A model generated the notes under the pieces. That model ran no database searches and had not been told where the DNA came from. It saw nothing but the letters and a program-made list of their open reading frames with translations. A stretch of DNA of 62,287 nt, from assembly GCF_001435815.1 (NCBI RefSeq), contig NZ_AZFV01000019.1:1-62287 (forward strand). Reading direction: 5' to 3'. The stretch comes from Companilactobacillus nantensis DSM 16982. GTDB lineage: Bacteria > Bacillota > Bacilli > Lactobacillales > Lactobacillaceae. This document shows, piece after piece, positions 43,136 to 51,293 of the stretch (its first letter is position 1; the number at the start of each line of letters is the position of its first letter). The position numbers and the translations under genes are program-made.

Positions 43136-43398
43136 AATACTCGTTTAGTTACAACCTTTTGATGATAAAGGTCACTTCCCTGTCCCCAAAAAATAAAGCT
43201 TAATGATACATAGACAATGGCCAATACTATATTGATAACATCGAATTGCATTTGATCAGTAAACATCATCCAAGCGATAAAAACTATCGACAAAATTGGA
43301 ATAATGGCCCCTAACCAAATATGTGAGTTATTCCCTAACACATATTTCTCAAGGATTAAGGAGGCTATTGAACCTATAACAAAAATAAACCCTAACAT
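43126..43398 (-). CDS. Small membrane protein of unknown function
   Basis: 90 residues with three hydrophobic helices (about 2-20, 28-46, 52-71) and a basic C-terminus (HQKVVTKRVLER), so the C-terminus is probably cytoplasmic. GGGGGTG ribosome site before the ATG. No family recognised; single gene. Confidence 0.7.
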   Translation of the reverse strand: MLGFIFVIGSIASLILEKYVLGNNSHIWLGAIIPILSIVFIAWMMFTDQMQFDVINIVLAIVYVSLSFIFWGQGSDLYHQKVVTKRVLER

Positions 43399-43572
43399 AA
43401 TTACACCCCCATAATTAATTCAGCGTATATTATGTTAACACTAATAATTTTCTGAAATAAAGTGAAAAGGGTTTGAAAACGTCTCCAAGAACCAATTAAG
43501 CCTTTTTGGGGTTAAATTGTCTACTATATCATCATTATTGTTTAGTTATCCCAGTCGGAAGAGACGACATAT

Positions 43573-43601
43573 TTTACTGACCAGACATCTTATTGGATAA
43601 T
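43573..43601 (+). promoter_or_regulatory. Promoter of the HhH-GPD gene
   Basis: -35 TTTACT (43573-43578), 17 bp, -10 GATAAT (43596-43601), 23 bp before the start codon. Confidence 0.5.
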
Positions 43602-43624
43602 AAGCGCTAGGGGGATTTTTTATT

Positions 43625-44275
43625 TTGTACAAACAAATTACTATTTATAACCTATTAGAAATTTTATCAAAAAAACTCGGACCCCAAAATTGGTGGCCTG
43701 CTGAAAATAACGAAGCCATGCTTTCGGGTATGATTTTAATTCAAAATACTAATTGGAAAAACGCTGACCGTTCGTTGGCTAATCTTAAACAAGCAACCAA
43801 TTTTGAAACTGATAAGATGTTGGCTTTATCGACTGAAGAGATGGAACAATTAATTCAACCTAGTGGTTTCTTCCACAATAAGGCCATCTACTTACGATCA
43901 ATCTTAACTGCCTATCGTGATAATTTTGATGAATGGTCTAAGTTACCAACGCCCATGTTACGTAAAAAACTAATTGCGATGAAAGGAATTGGTAATGAAA
44001 CAGCAGATGTTTTACTACTCTATTACTTCCACCGTCCAACTTTTGTGGCTGACAACTATTCGATGAAACTATTCACTAAATTACATACTTTTACTGAGAA
44101 ACCAACCTATGTTCAATTAAAAAATGCTGTCGAACGCGATTTTAAACTTGATTCTAAACAAGCTGAAGAACTACATGCCTTAATTGATGAATTTGGTAAA
44201 TTGAAGAGTGATTATTTCGACGATTACCAACTACGTTTACCTTATTTAACGCCCCATAATACCGTAAAAGAATAA
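43625..44275 (+). CDS. HhH-GPD DNA glycosylase, endonuclease III-like, without Fe-S cluster
   Basis: Base-excision repair enzyme of the Nth superfamily, 216 residues. Helix-hairpin-helix MKGIGNETADVLLLYYF near 118-134 and catalytic Asp in TFVADNYSMK near 140. Where bifunctional Nth has the Schiff-base Lys (GxGxKTA) this protein has Glu (GIGNETA), and the C-terminal four-Cys Fe-S loop is absent, which suggests a monofunctional glycosylase of the MagIII/alkylation type. TTG start after AGGGGGAT. Its 3' end overlaps the convergent TetR gene by 30 bp. Confidence 0.82.
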   Translation: MYKQITIYNLLEILSKKLGPQNWWPAENNEAMLSGMILIQNTNWKNADRSLANLKQATNFETDKMLALSTEEMEQLIQPSGFFHNKAIYLRSILTAYRDNFDEWSKLPTPMLRKKLIAMKGIGNETADVLLLYYFHRPTFVADNYSMKLFTKLHTFTEKPTYVQLKNAVERDFKLDSKQAEELHALIDEFGKLKSDYFDDYQLRLPYLTPHNTVKE

Positions 44276-44848
44276 GTGCATCAGGTCTTTTTCATGATTC
44301 TTAATTTCAACCGCACTATGAGCATTAACTGGATTAGGCGTCATCGCGTAATTAACGAACATATCTAAATAAATAATGGCACCTTCCTCAGTTATATCAG
44401 GACTAACAGCACCTTCTCTACGTCCTTGATCCAACAGTCTTTTCCAAAAGCCATGTTTATATTCGTTGTAAGTTTTCTTAACGCTATCATCGCCATTCTT
44501 GCCACTAAATTCGTCATACATGAAGACGACAAAATCATCACTGATGGAATCAGAGACATTCAGTCCATAGGACATCATCATTTCCATTTTCTCAGCAAAA
44601 GTGGCATTGGAACTATTCAAAGCATCTTCAGACGCCTTGTATCCATCAACGATTTGCTTAATAATAACCGCCCGAGCCAAGGCAATTTTACTTGGGAAAT
44701 ATTTATATAACGTCACTTGCGACGAATTTGCCTCTTTAGCAATCTCTGCTACAGAGGCTTTTTTGTAGCCTTGTGTCGTTAAAATTTTCAGAGCTGCATC
44801 TAAAATAGCTTGTTTTTTGTCTTTTTTACGTTTTAAATTATTTGTCAT
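44246..44848 (-). CDS. TetR-family repressor
   Basis: 200 residues; N-terminal HTH AILDAALKILTTQGYKKASVAEIAKEANSSQVTLYKYFPSK at 14-55, ligand domain beyond. Divergent from the ABC exporter genes and surely their regulator: TAGTTCA-type inverted sites lie in the 190-bp gap. Basic N-terminus (NNLKRKKDKK). Confidence 0.92.
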   Translation of the reverse strand: MTNNLKRKKDKKQAILDAALKILTTQGYKKASVAEIAKEANSSQVTLYKYFPSKIALARAVIIKQIVDGYKASEDALNSSNATFAEKMEMMMSYGLNVSDSISDDFVVFMYDEFSGKNGDDSVKKTYNEYKHGFWKRLLDQGRREGAVSPDITEEGAIIYLDMFVNYAMTPNPVNAHSAVEIKNHEKDLMHLFFYGIMGR

Positions 44849-44927
44849 TATAATTACCTCAAATTTTTTTATAACAATAGTTCAGTTTTTCGATTACTCC
44901 AATAAGCTTTTCGAAAAAAAGGCTCTA

Positions 44928-45008
44928 GAATAGTTCAATATCAGTGTTTTTATTAGTTGACTTTGATATATCACGGCTCTAATATACTCGGTAAATAGTG
45001 AACTATTC
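44928..45008. promoter_or_regulatory. ABC exporter promoter with TetR operator candidates
   Basis: -35 TTGACT (44957-44962), 17 bp, -10 TAATAT (44980-44985) on the plus strand. GAATAGTTCA (44928-44937) is the exact inverse of TGAACTATTC (44999-45008); the latter overlaps the expected transcription start inside ATAGT-GA-ACTAT. A further AATAGTTCAG lies at 44876-44885 near the tetR start. Confidence 0.6.
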
Positions 45009-45040
45009 AAGAAAAATATTTCATTTTAGAGGTAATTATT

Positions 45041-45964
45041 ATGTTAAACGAAAATGTACCAACTTTACATATCGATCATCTACAAAAAAAGTTTGGTAAA
45101 TTTCAAGCTTTAAAAAATATCACATTCGATATTTATCCCGGGGAAGTATTTGGATTTATCGGACCTAATGGTGCTGGTAAATCAACGACCATTAGAACTA
45201 TCTTAGGCATTCTCCGTGCTTCTGGTGGTCAAGCCACTATCTTTGGTAAAGATGTCTTTAAAAAATCAGTTGAGATTCATAAACACATCGCTTACGTGCC
45301 CGGTGACGTCTACCTTTGGCCTAATTTAACTGGTGGTGAAATTATTGACCTCTTCCTAAAACTCGGTCACAGTCGTCATACACTTAAAACTAATCAACTA
45401 ATCAAACTTTTCCAACTTGATACAACTAAAAAGGCACGGACTTACTCCAAAGGTAATCGTCAAAAAGTGGCTTTGATTGCTGCTCTTTCAACTGACGCCG
45501 ACTTTTACATTTTCGATGAACCAACGTCTGGTTTGGACCCCTTGAACGAGGAGGTTTTCCAAAATGAGGTTCTTAAACTCAAAGCAGCTGGCAAGTCAGT
45601 TCTCTTATCTAGTCACATTTTGTCCGAAGTTGAAAAGATGTGTGATCGTATCGGTATTATCCGTAATGGTGAAGTCGTTGAAACAGGGACACTTGATGAG
45701 ATGCGCCATTTAACTAGAACTGTCGTCAAAGTTAAAACTGCCCACCCAACACCTGAATTGGCAACCTTACCCGGTGTTCATAACGTCGTTATGGAAAACA
45801 ACCAAACTATCACCTTGTCAGTTGATTCCGAATACCTTGAAAATACTATGAGTTACTTGTCCCAGAAACAAATCATCTCTATCCAAGCAACTCCACCAAC
45901 ACTAGAAGATTTGTTCATGCGTTACTATGATTCTACGAACGGGGGCACTCGTCATGAGAAGTGA
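45041..45964 (+). CDS. ABC transporter ATPase (drug exporter type)
   Basis: 307 residues. Walker A GPNGAGKST near 44, YSKGNRQKVAL signature near 140, Walker B FYIFDEPTSGLDP near 160, SSHIL H-loop, and a C-terminal 80-residue extension. Pairs with the ABC-2 permease whose start it overlaps by 11 bp. Probably drug or peptide export under TetR control. Confidence 0.93.
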   Translation: MLNENVPTLHIDHLQKKFGKFQALKNITFDIYPGEVFGFIGPNGAGKSTTIRTILGILRASGGQATIFGKDVFKKSVEIHKHIAYVPGDVYLWPNLTGGEIIDLFLKLGHSRHTLKTNQLIKLFQLDTTKKARTYSKGNRQKVALIAALSTDADFYIFDEPTSGLDPLNEEVFQNEVLKLKAAGKSVLLSSHILSEVEKMCDRIGIIRNGEVVETGTLDEMRHLTRTVVKVKTAHPTPELATLPGVHNVVMENNQTITLSVDSEYLENTMSYLSQKQIISIQATPPTLEDLFMRYYDSTNGGTRHEK

Positions 45965-47570
45965 AAGATTTCAAAAAACATTTTTTCTAACTCGTTTTAG
46001 TTTTAAACGTGATTGGTTAAAGTTAACTATCTGGGCACTTGTCTTAATCAGTTTGTTTGTCGGTGTCGCTGCTAAATTCACTGGTCTCTATGGTAGTAAA
46101 TCGGCGGTCGACCAAATCATTAAAACTCTCAAGACCCCAGCTATGATTTCACTCTTTGGTAAAATGCCCGCCGGTCCGTATACAACTGCCGATGTTTTTG
46201 CCTCTGAGATGACTGTCTTTATGGCTATCATTGCAGCTGTGATGAATTTTTACTTCGTGATTCACAATACTCGTGGCGAGGAAGAATCTGGTATTCTCGA
46301 AATGATTCAGGCTCATCCCGTTGGTCGGTTATCTAATTTGACTGCTGCTCTTTTAGAAAGCTTTATTTTCAATTTCGGTATTGGTTTAGTCTATGCACTT
46401 GGACTTCAATTCGCCAACTTAACTGGAACTGACCTGAACGGTAATTTCTTGTTAGGTCTTGGCTTGGGTGCTGTCGGCTTTATGTTTGCTAGTATTGCTG
46501 CTGTAGTAGCTCAATTGACTGATAACTCAAGAACAGCAACCATTTTCTCCTACCTAATCTTCGGAATCATGTATATTGCCAGAATGATCACTGATGTTTC
46601 ACATCCCAAATATACTTGGTTTGTCCCTATGGGCTGGGTCGAAAAATTTTCAACATACAAAGATAATAATTGGTTACCAGTTTTCTTAATGTTAGGCTTG
46701 TCACTCGTTTTAGTGATCCTAGCATTTTATCTCAACAGTCATCGTGATATTGGTTCAGGTATGATTGCCACAAGACCAGGACGTGCCACTGCATCAGCTT
46801 TTCTACGTGGTCCTTTATCACTTTTCTGGCGTTTAAACCGTGTCAGCATTATTGTTTGGTTCTTTGGTATCATGATTCTTGGGGCAACCTATGGCTCAGT
46901 TTTCAATACCATTGGTGATATTCTCAAGACTAATCCAATGTTAAAACAATTGTTAAATACTAAGGCCATCAATGCGGCCAACGTTTTAATCATCAAAGAA
47001 TTCTTAGCTATCCTAATGATTGTTTTCGCTGCTTTGGCTTTGGTACCCGGTATTTCACTAATCAATTATCTTAAATCTGGAGAATCGAAAGGTTACTTGG
47101 AAATCATTCATTCGACAGAAACTAGCCGTTTCAAACTATTCTTCTCGATTTTGGGGCTAGCAACTGTAACAAGTATTGCCGTTTTATTTGCCGGAATTTA
47201 TGGTTTATACGCAGGTGGTAACGCCGTTATGACTCATCATATCGCTATGTCAGTCTTCATGCGCGGCTTTTACGGTTACCTTTCACCATTGCTTTTGATG
47301 TTAGGCATCTCAGCATTCTTAATTGGCTGGTTACCAAAACTAACTACTTTGAATTATGGATATCTAGTTTTAGCATTCTTCGTTCAATACTTCGGTAAGT
47401 TGTTGAAACTACCTGATTGGACTGAAAAATTAACACCATTTGGATTTATTAAACACGTGCCAGTAAGTAACTTTGATGTTCCAACATTCTGGTGGCAGAT
47501 TGCAATTGCCGTTCTCTTAGTCATTGTTGGATATATCGGTTATCGGAGACGTGATTTGATTATTAACTAA
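45954..47570 (+). CDS. ABC-2 type exporter permease
   Basis: 538 residues, about twelve helices in two halves, as in fused permeases of the tetronasin/multidrug type. ATG 45954 overlaps the ATPase end; GGGGG 7-8 bp upstream. Ends in GYRRRDLIIN (basic, cytoplasmic). Confidence 0.9.
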   Translation: MRSERFQKTFFLTRFSFKRDWLKLTIWALVLISLFVGVAAKFTGLYGSKSAVDQIIKTLKTPAMISLFGKMPAGPYTTADVFASEMTVFMAIIAAVMNFYFVIHNTRGEEESGILEMIQAHPVGRLSNLTAALLESFIFNFGIGLVYALGLQFANLTGTDLNGNFLLGLGLGAVGFMFASIAAVVAQLTDNSRTATIFSYLIFGIMYIARMITDVSHPKYTWFVPMGWVEKFSTYKDNNWLPVFLMLGLSLVLVILAFYLNSHRDIGSGMIATRPGRATASAFLRGPLSLFWRLNRVSIIVWFFGIMILGATYGSVFNTIGDILKTNPMLKQLLNTKAINAANVLIIKEFLAILMIVFAALALVPGISLINYLKSGESKGYLEIIHSTETSRFKLFFSILGLATVTSIAVLFAGIYGLYAGGNAVMTHHIAMSVFMRGFYGYLSPLLLMLGISAFLIGWLPKLTTLNYGYLVLAFFVQYFGKLLKLPDWTEKLTPFGFIKHVPVSNFDVPTFWWQIAIAVLLVIVGYIGYRRRDLIIN

Positions 47571-47591
47571 AATTTCAAACTATTAAATCAG

Positions 47592-47628
47592 AAAACACCG
47601 ACGAAAATCTTCAGTTGGTGTTTTTTTG
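47592..47628 (+). terminator. Terminator of the TetR-controlled ABC operon
   Basis: AAACACCGAC / GTTGGTGTTT stem (one G-U) then T7. Confidence 0.85.
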
Positions 47629-47719
47629 TTATAAAACGCCGTTATACTTTTTATTCAAAATATTGCTTGCAGACGACCTAAGGTAATAGACTATAAATAA
47701 AGTTAAGAAACAGAAAAGA

Positions 47720-47754
47720 CATGGCATATTTAACTAGCACTACACGCTGCCATG
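47720..47754 (+). other. Hairpin in the leader region of the YxlEFG-like operon
   Basis: CATGGCA / TGCCATG inverted repeat with a 21-nt gap, about 50 bp before the first gene; GCATTAATGC palindrome follows at 47763-47772. Could be operator sequence or a leader hairpin; no known motif. Confidence 0.3.
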
Positions 47755-47804
47755 CTATCATTGCATTAATGCTTTAATTAAAATAATCATAAGGGGAACT
47801 AATA

Positions 47805-48014
47805 ATGAACAATGCTGATATTATCACCAATAATTTGCCTCTTTTTATTCCACTGATTTTACTTGAAGTCGGACTAGACGTCGCCGCCTTGATTCATATT
47901 TTTCGACACAAAAATTATCGCATGGGCAACCGTATATTATGGGTCCTACTGACGCTTTTTCTTAATCCGTTGGGAGCAATTTTATACTTCATCATCGGTC
48001 GGGAGACTTACTAA
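47805..48014 (+). CDS. PLDc_N-domain small membrane protein (YxlE-like)
   Basis: 69 residues, two helices (PLFIPLILLEVGLDVAALIHIF; ILWVLLTLFLNPLGAILYFIIGR) exactly of the PLDc_N type. In Bacillus the homologue YxlE sits before YxlF/YxlG in the sigma-Y operon, the same order as here, but no sigma factor gene is present. Stop TAA overlaps the next ATG by 1 bp. AAGGGG ribosome site. Confidence 0.85.
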   Translation: MNNADIITNNLPLFIPLILLEVGLDVAALIHIFRHKNYRMGNRILWVLLTLFLNPLGAILYFIIGRETY

Positions 48015-48919
48015 TGGCAATCTTAGAACTGCATGATGTTAAAAAAAACTTCGGTGACAAGCAAGTCTTAAAGGGATTAACTTTTGAAGTTCCTGAAGGT
48101 TCAATTTTTGGATTCGTCGGTGAAAATAGTGCTGGTAAAACTACAACTATGAAAATGATTTTGGGATTAGAAACTATCGATTCTGGTCAGATTTTGATTG
48201 ATGGTAAAAGAGTTCACTATGGTAATTCCCTAATTAATCGTATGGTTGGCTACTTGCCTGACGTACCTAAATACTATGGTTACATGACGCCAAAGGAATA
48301 TTTGACTCTTTGTGGACAGTTGACTGGAATTTCTAAAAATGATTTATCTGACCGCATCGAAAAAATGTTAAAAATTGTCGACTTACCTATTAATAAACAT
48401 CGTATCCACGGTTTTTCTCGAGGTATGAAACAACGACTAGGTATTGCACAAGCCTTATTGAATCATCCTAAATTACTAATCTGTGACGAACCTACATCAG
48501 CACTTGATCCGATTGGACGAAGTGAATTTCTCAATTTATTGACCAGTTTAAAGGGTGAAACGACAATTGTTTTCTCAACTCATATTTTGACTGATGTTGA
48601 GCGAATCAGTGATTATGTCGGGATTTTGCACGATGGGGTTCTCAAGGCTAATGACAGTCTGGATAATTTGAAGACGCAATACGCTAAATCACAAATTATC
48701 TTTGAATTCATTTCCGAAGATACAGCTGAGAAAGCTGCACAAATCCTTGGTAAAAATTCTCATAACAACCAAAAACAAGTTATTCTCAATTACACTGGTG
48801 ATTATCAGATAATTGCTGAAACTGTTCTGAATACGCTGTTGCAATCACATTTGATTCCCATATCAATGAACCGACAAAAAACAAATCTTGAAGATATCTT
48901 TATGGAGGTAACTGCATGA
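48014..48919 (+). CDS. ABC transporter ATPase (YxlF-like)
   Basis: 301 residues. Walker A reads GENSAGKTT (Pro-Asn-Gly of the usual GPNGAGKTT replaced), signature FSRGMKQRLG near 134, Walker B LLICDEPTSALDP near 153. Works with the permease whose ATG overlaps its stop (ATGA). Confidence 0.92.
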   Translation: MAILELHDVKKNFGDKQVLKGLTFEVPEGSIFGFVGENSAGKTTTMKMILGLETIDSGQILIDGKRVHYGNSLINRMVGYLPDVPKYYGYMTPKEYLTLCGQLTGISKNDLSDRIEKMLKIVDLPINKHRIHGFSRGMKQRLGIAQALLNHPKLLICDEPTSALDPIGRSEFLNLLTSLKGETTIVFSTHILTDVERISDYVGILHDGVLKANDSLDNLKTQYAKSQIIFEFISEDTAEKAAQILGKNSHNNQKQVILNYTGDYQIIAETVLNTLLQSHLIPISMNRQKTNLEDIFMEVTA

Positions 48920-49680
48920 AATCCACTTGGTTTTTTATCCGTAAAGAGTTACTTGAATCATGGCGTAATTATCATCTATTAATAATTATGATTGTCTTCG
49001 TTATTTTTGGAATTGAAGGTCCATTGATGGCCAAATTAACTCCTGATATTTTAAAGATGGCTTCTGGAAGTGGATTTAGTATCAAAATGCCTGATCCAAC
49101 AAGCATTGATTCTTGGCAACAATACTATAAAAACATGACACAAATAGGTATTTATGTTTTAGTCGTTATTTTCAGTGGGACTGTCAGTGGCGAGGTTTCA
49201 CAAGGAACACTCGTCAATTTGGTTACAAAGGGGTTACCTCGTTATTCAGTTATAGTCGCTAAATACATCGTCACATACCTTCAATGGTGTCTAGCAATAA
49301 TTACATCATTTCTAATCAGTTGGGGTTACACAGCTTATTATTTTCCGGACAACAAAACTCCCAATATTTGGTTGGGGCTGTGGCCACTATTAATCTTTGG
49401 TCTGATGTTCGTTGCGATAACGATTTTAGGATCAACGTTAAGTACGAATAATTACGGAGGTTTTTTAATATCGGTAATCGTATTTATTGGACTGACTTTA
49501 CTGAATTTATTTAAGGACTCCAAACGTTACAATCCTATTGCCTTAGTGACTGATAATATGTCTTTAGTCAAAGGGACCGAGAAAATTTCACACATCATGC
49601 CAGCTATTTGGATTACTATTTTTTCAGCTTTAGTAATTTTTTATTTATCAATTTTGCTGTTGAGGCGAAAGAAACTTTGA
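48916..49680 (+). CDS. ABC-2 permease (YxlG-like)
   Basis: 254 residues, six helices, ABC-2 family; GTVSGEVSQGTLVNLVTKGLPR loop near 90-111 is typical. Last gene of the operon. Confidence 0.88.
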   Translation: MKSTWFFIRKELLESWRNYHLLIIMIVFVIFGIEGPLMAKLTPDILKMASGSGFSIKMPDPTSIDSWQQYYKNMTQIGIYVLVVIFSGTVSGEVSQGTLVNLVTKGLPRYSVIVAKYIVTYLQWCLAIITSFLISWGYTAYYFPDNKTPNIWLGLWPLLIFGLMFVAITILGSTLSTNNYGGFLISVIVFIGLTLLNLFKDSKRYNPIALVTDNMSLVKGTEKISHIMPAIWITIFSALVIFYLSILLLRRKKL

Positions 49681-49697
49681 GATATCTAGTTATACGC

Positions 49698-49740
49698 AAA
49701 AATAGGGTTCATCACAAGTTTCTGTGATGAACCCTATTTA
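49698..49740. terminator. Bidirectional terminator
   Basis: AAATAGGGTTCATCACA / TGTGATGAACCCTATTT, a perfect 17-bp stem between converging genes, with A/T tails on both sides. Confidence 0.95.
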
Positions 49741-49743
49741 ATT

Positions 49744-51009
49744 TTATTTATAAAATGTCTCACGAACTGCTTGTGCAATTGCAATTTGTACATGAGCGTA
49801 TGACAATCCACCTTGAATATATAGTGAATATGGTGGTCTTAATGGACCATCAGATGATAGTTCAATTGTTGAACCTTCAACGAAACTACCTGATGCCATA
49901 ACAACATCATCTTCATAACCATCTTGGTGACTAGGAATTGGATCAACGAATGAGTTCATTGGTGAATAATGTTGGATAGCCGCACAGAAAGCAATCATTG
50001 GTTCTGGTTTACCAAAAGAAACAGTTTGAACAATATCGGTTCTCGGAGCGTCCCATTTTGGTGAAACATTCATACCCATTTCTTCACACAAAGCCGAGGT
50101 AAAAATCATACCTTTCAAAGCTTCACCGGTTGTATGAGCTGCCATGAAAAAGCCTTGATAGAAGTCACGTAAGTAACCCCATGTAGCGCCCTCACCTTTA
50201 CCAGCACCTGGAACCGTCAAACGTGAACCGGCACCCTCAACTAAATCTTCACGACCAACGATGTAGGCACCACTCTTAACAATTCCGGCACCGGCATTTT
50301 TGTAAAGTGAACCCGCCATGATATCGGCACCGTAGAAAGTAGGTTCTTCCATTTCGGAAAATTCACCGTAACAATTATCAATAAAGACATTAACATCGGG
50401 ACGAATTGATTTAACAAACTTAATCATCTTAGCAATTTTTTCAACTGTAAAACTATCACGAACTGCATAACCACGGGAACGTTGAATGGCAACAACTTTA
50501 ATAGAATCATCATTCTTCAAAGCCTTTTCAGCATTGTCATAATCAACTGATCCATCGTTCAACAATTCAGTTGTCTTGAAATTGATGCCGTATTCTCCCA
50601 TATTTCCTGGCTTGTTACCAGCTAGACCAATAACTTCTTGAATCGTGTCATAAGGTGTTCCTGTTAAATAATAAAGCGTGTTACCAGGACGCAACATACT
50701 GAACAAAGCAGTTGAAATAGCGTGTGTACCAGAAGCAAATTGTGGACGAACTAGTGCATCGTCAACTTTAAAATAGTCAGCGTAGATTTGTTCGATTTTA
50801 TCTCGACCAATATCATCGTATCCATAACCTGTTGAAGGAACCAAGTCTTCTTCACCAACATGGTGTTCCCGGAACAAATTCAAAACACGTTGTTGATTGT
50901 AAAGCACTTGTTGATCAATTTCGTCTAAACGAGGACGAATCATTTTTTCAATTTTATCAATTTTTTCACTTAAATCTTTAGGTAAATCTTCTTTCCAAGA
51001 TAATGCCAT
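49744..51009 (-). CDS. ynbB: Methionine gamma-lyase-like PLP protein (YnbB family)
   Basis: 421-residue fold-type I PLP protein of the family once called aluminium resistance protein. PQFASGTHAISTALF near 73-87, FIDNCYGEF near 215, and PLP Lys in GSLYKNAGAGI near 240. Start ATG 51009 after AGAGG; the codon at 51048 lies inside the cloverleaf element. True reaction unknown. Copy 8 of the repeat ends 34 bp before the start codon on the same strand. Confidence 0.9.
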   Translation of the reverse strand: MALSWKEDLPKDLSEKIDKIEKMIRPRLDEIDQQVLYNQQRVLNLFREHHVGEEDLVPSTGYGYDDIGRDKIEQIYADYFKVDDALVRPQFASGTHAISTALFSMLRPGNTLYYLTGTPYDTIQEVIGLAGNKPGNMGEYGINFKTTELLNDGSVDYDNAEKALKNDDSIKVVAIQRSRGYAVRDSFTVEKIAKMIKFVKSIRPDVNVFIDNCYGEFSEMEEPTFYGADIMAGSLYKNAGAGIVKSGAYIVGREDLVEGAGSRLTVPGAGKGEGATWGYLRDFYQGFFMAAHTTGEALKGMIFTSALCEEMGMNVSPKWDAPRTDIVQTVSFGKPEPMIAFCAAIQHYSPMNSFVDPIPSHQDGYEDDVVMASGSFVEGSTIELSSDGPLRPPYSLYIQGGLSYAHVQIAIAQAVRETFYK

Positions 51010-51043
51010 TATTAATTTTCCTCTTTTATATTTTACTTTGAAT

Positions 51044-51224
51044 GCCATCTCCGGTCACAAGCGTTGAAGCCTGCTGTGAGGACCGGTTCGAGCCAAAATA
51101 CGGTCTCGAACCTCGATTTTGAACTTCGCAAACACCGCGAATTTCAAAATTCGTCCTGTGCTGTAAGTGCTAAAGCACTAACACCACCGCCACTGCTGGC
51201 TTCAACGCTTGTGACCTCCGACTA
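51044..51224 (-). repeat. Cloverleaf repeat, copy 8 (ynbB leader)
   Basis: Outer arms GGTCACAAGCGTTGAAGCC / GGCTTCAACGCTTGTGACC, perfect 19 bp. P4 GGTTCGAG/CTCGAACC perfect (minus strand) around an extended loop ACCGTATTTTGG shared with copy 1. P3 and P2 present. The 34-bp gap to the start codon is too small for a promoter, so the element is transcribed or contains the promoter. Confidence 0.88.
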
Positions 51225-51293
51225 AGTTAACTCTCTAATTCTTCAAATAAATTTTTTCTACTATAATTTAAATACTAAAAATACCAGAAACGA

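Noticed and set aside
42933-43148. 71-codon plus-strand frame over cloverleaf copy 7
   Set aside because: Entirely repeat-derived, no ribosome site, runs into the next gene's 3' end.
43483-43500. cre-like TGAAAACGTCTCCA before the HhH-GPD gene
   Set aside because: Two mismatches at conserved positions and far from the promoter.
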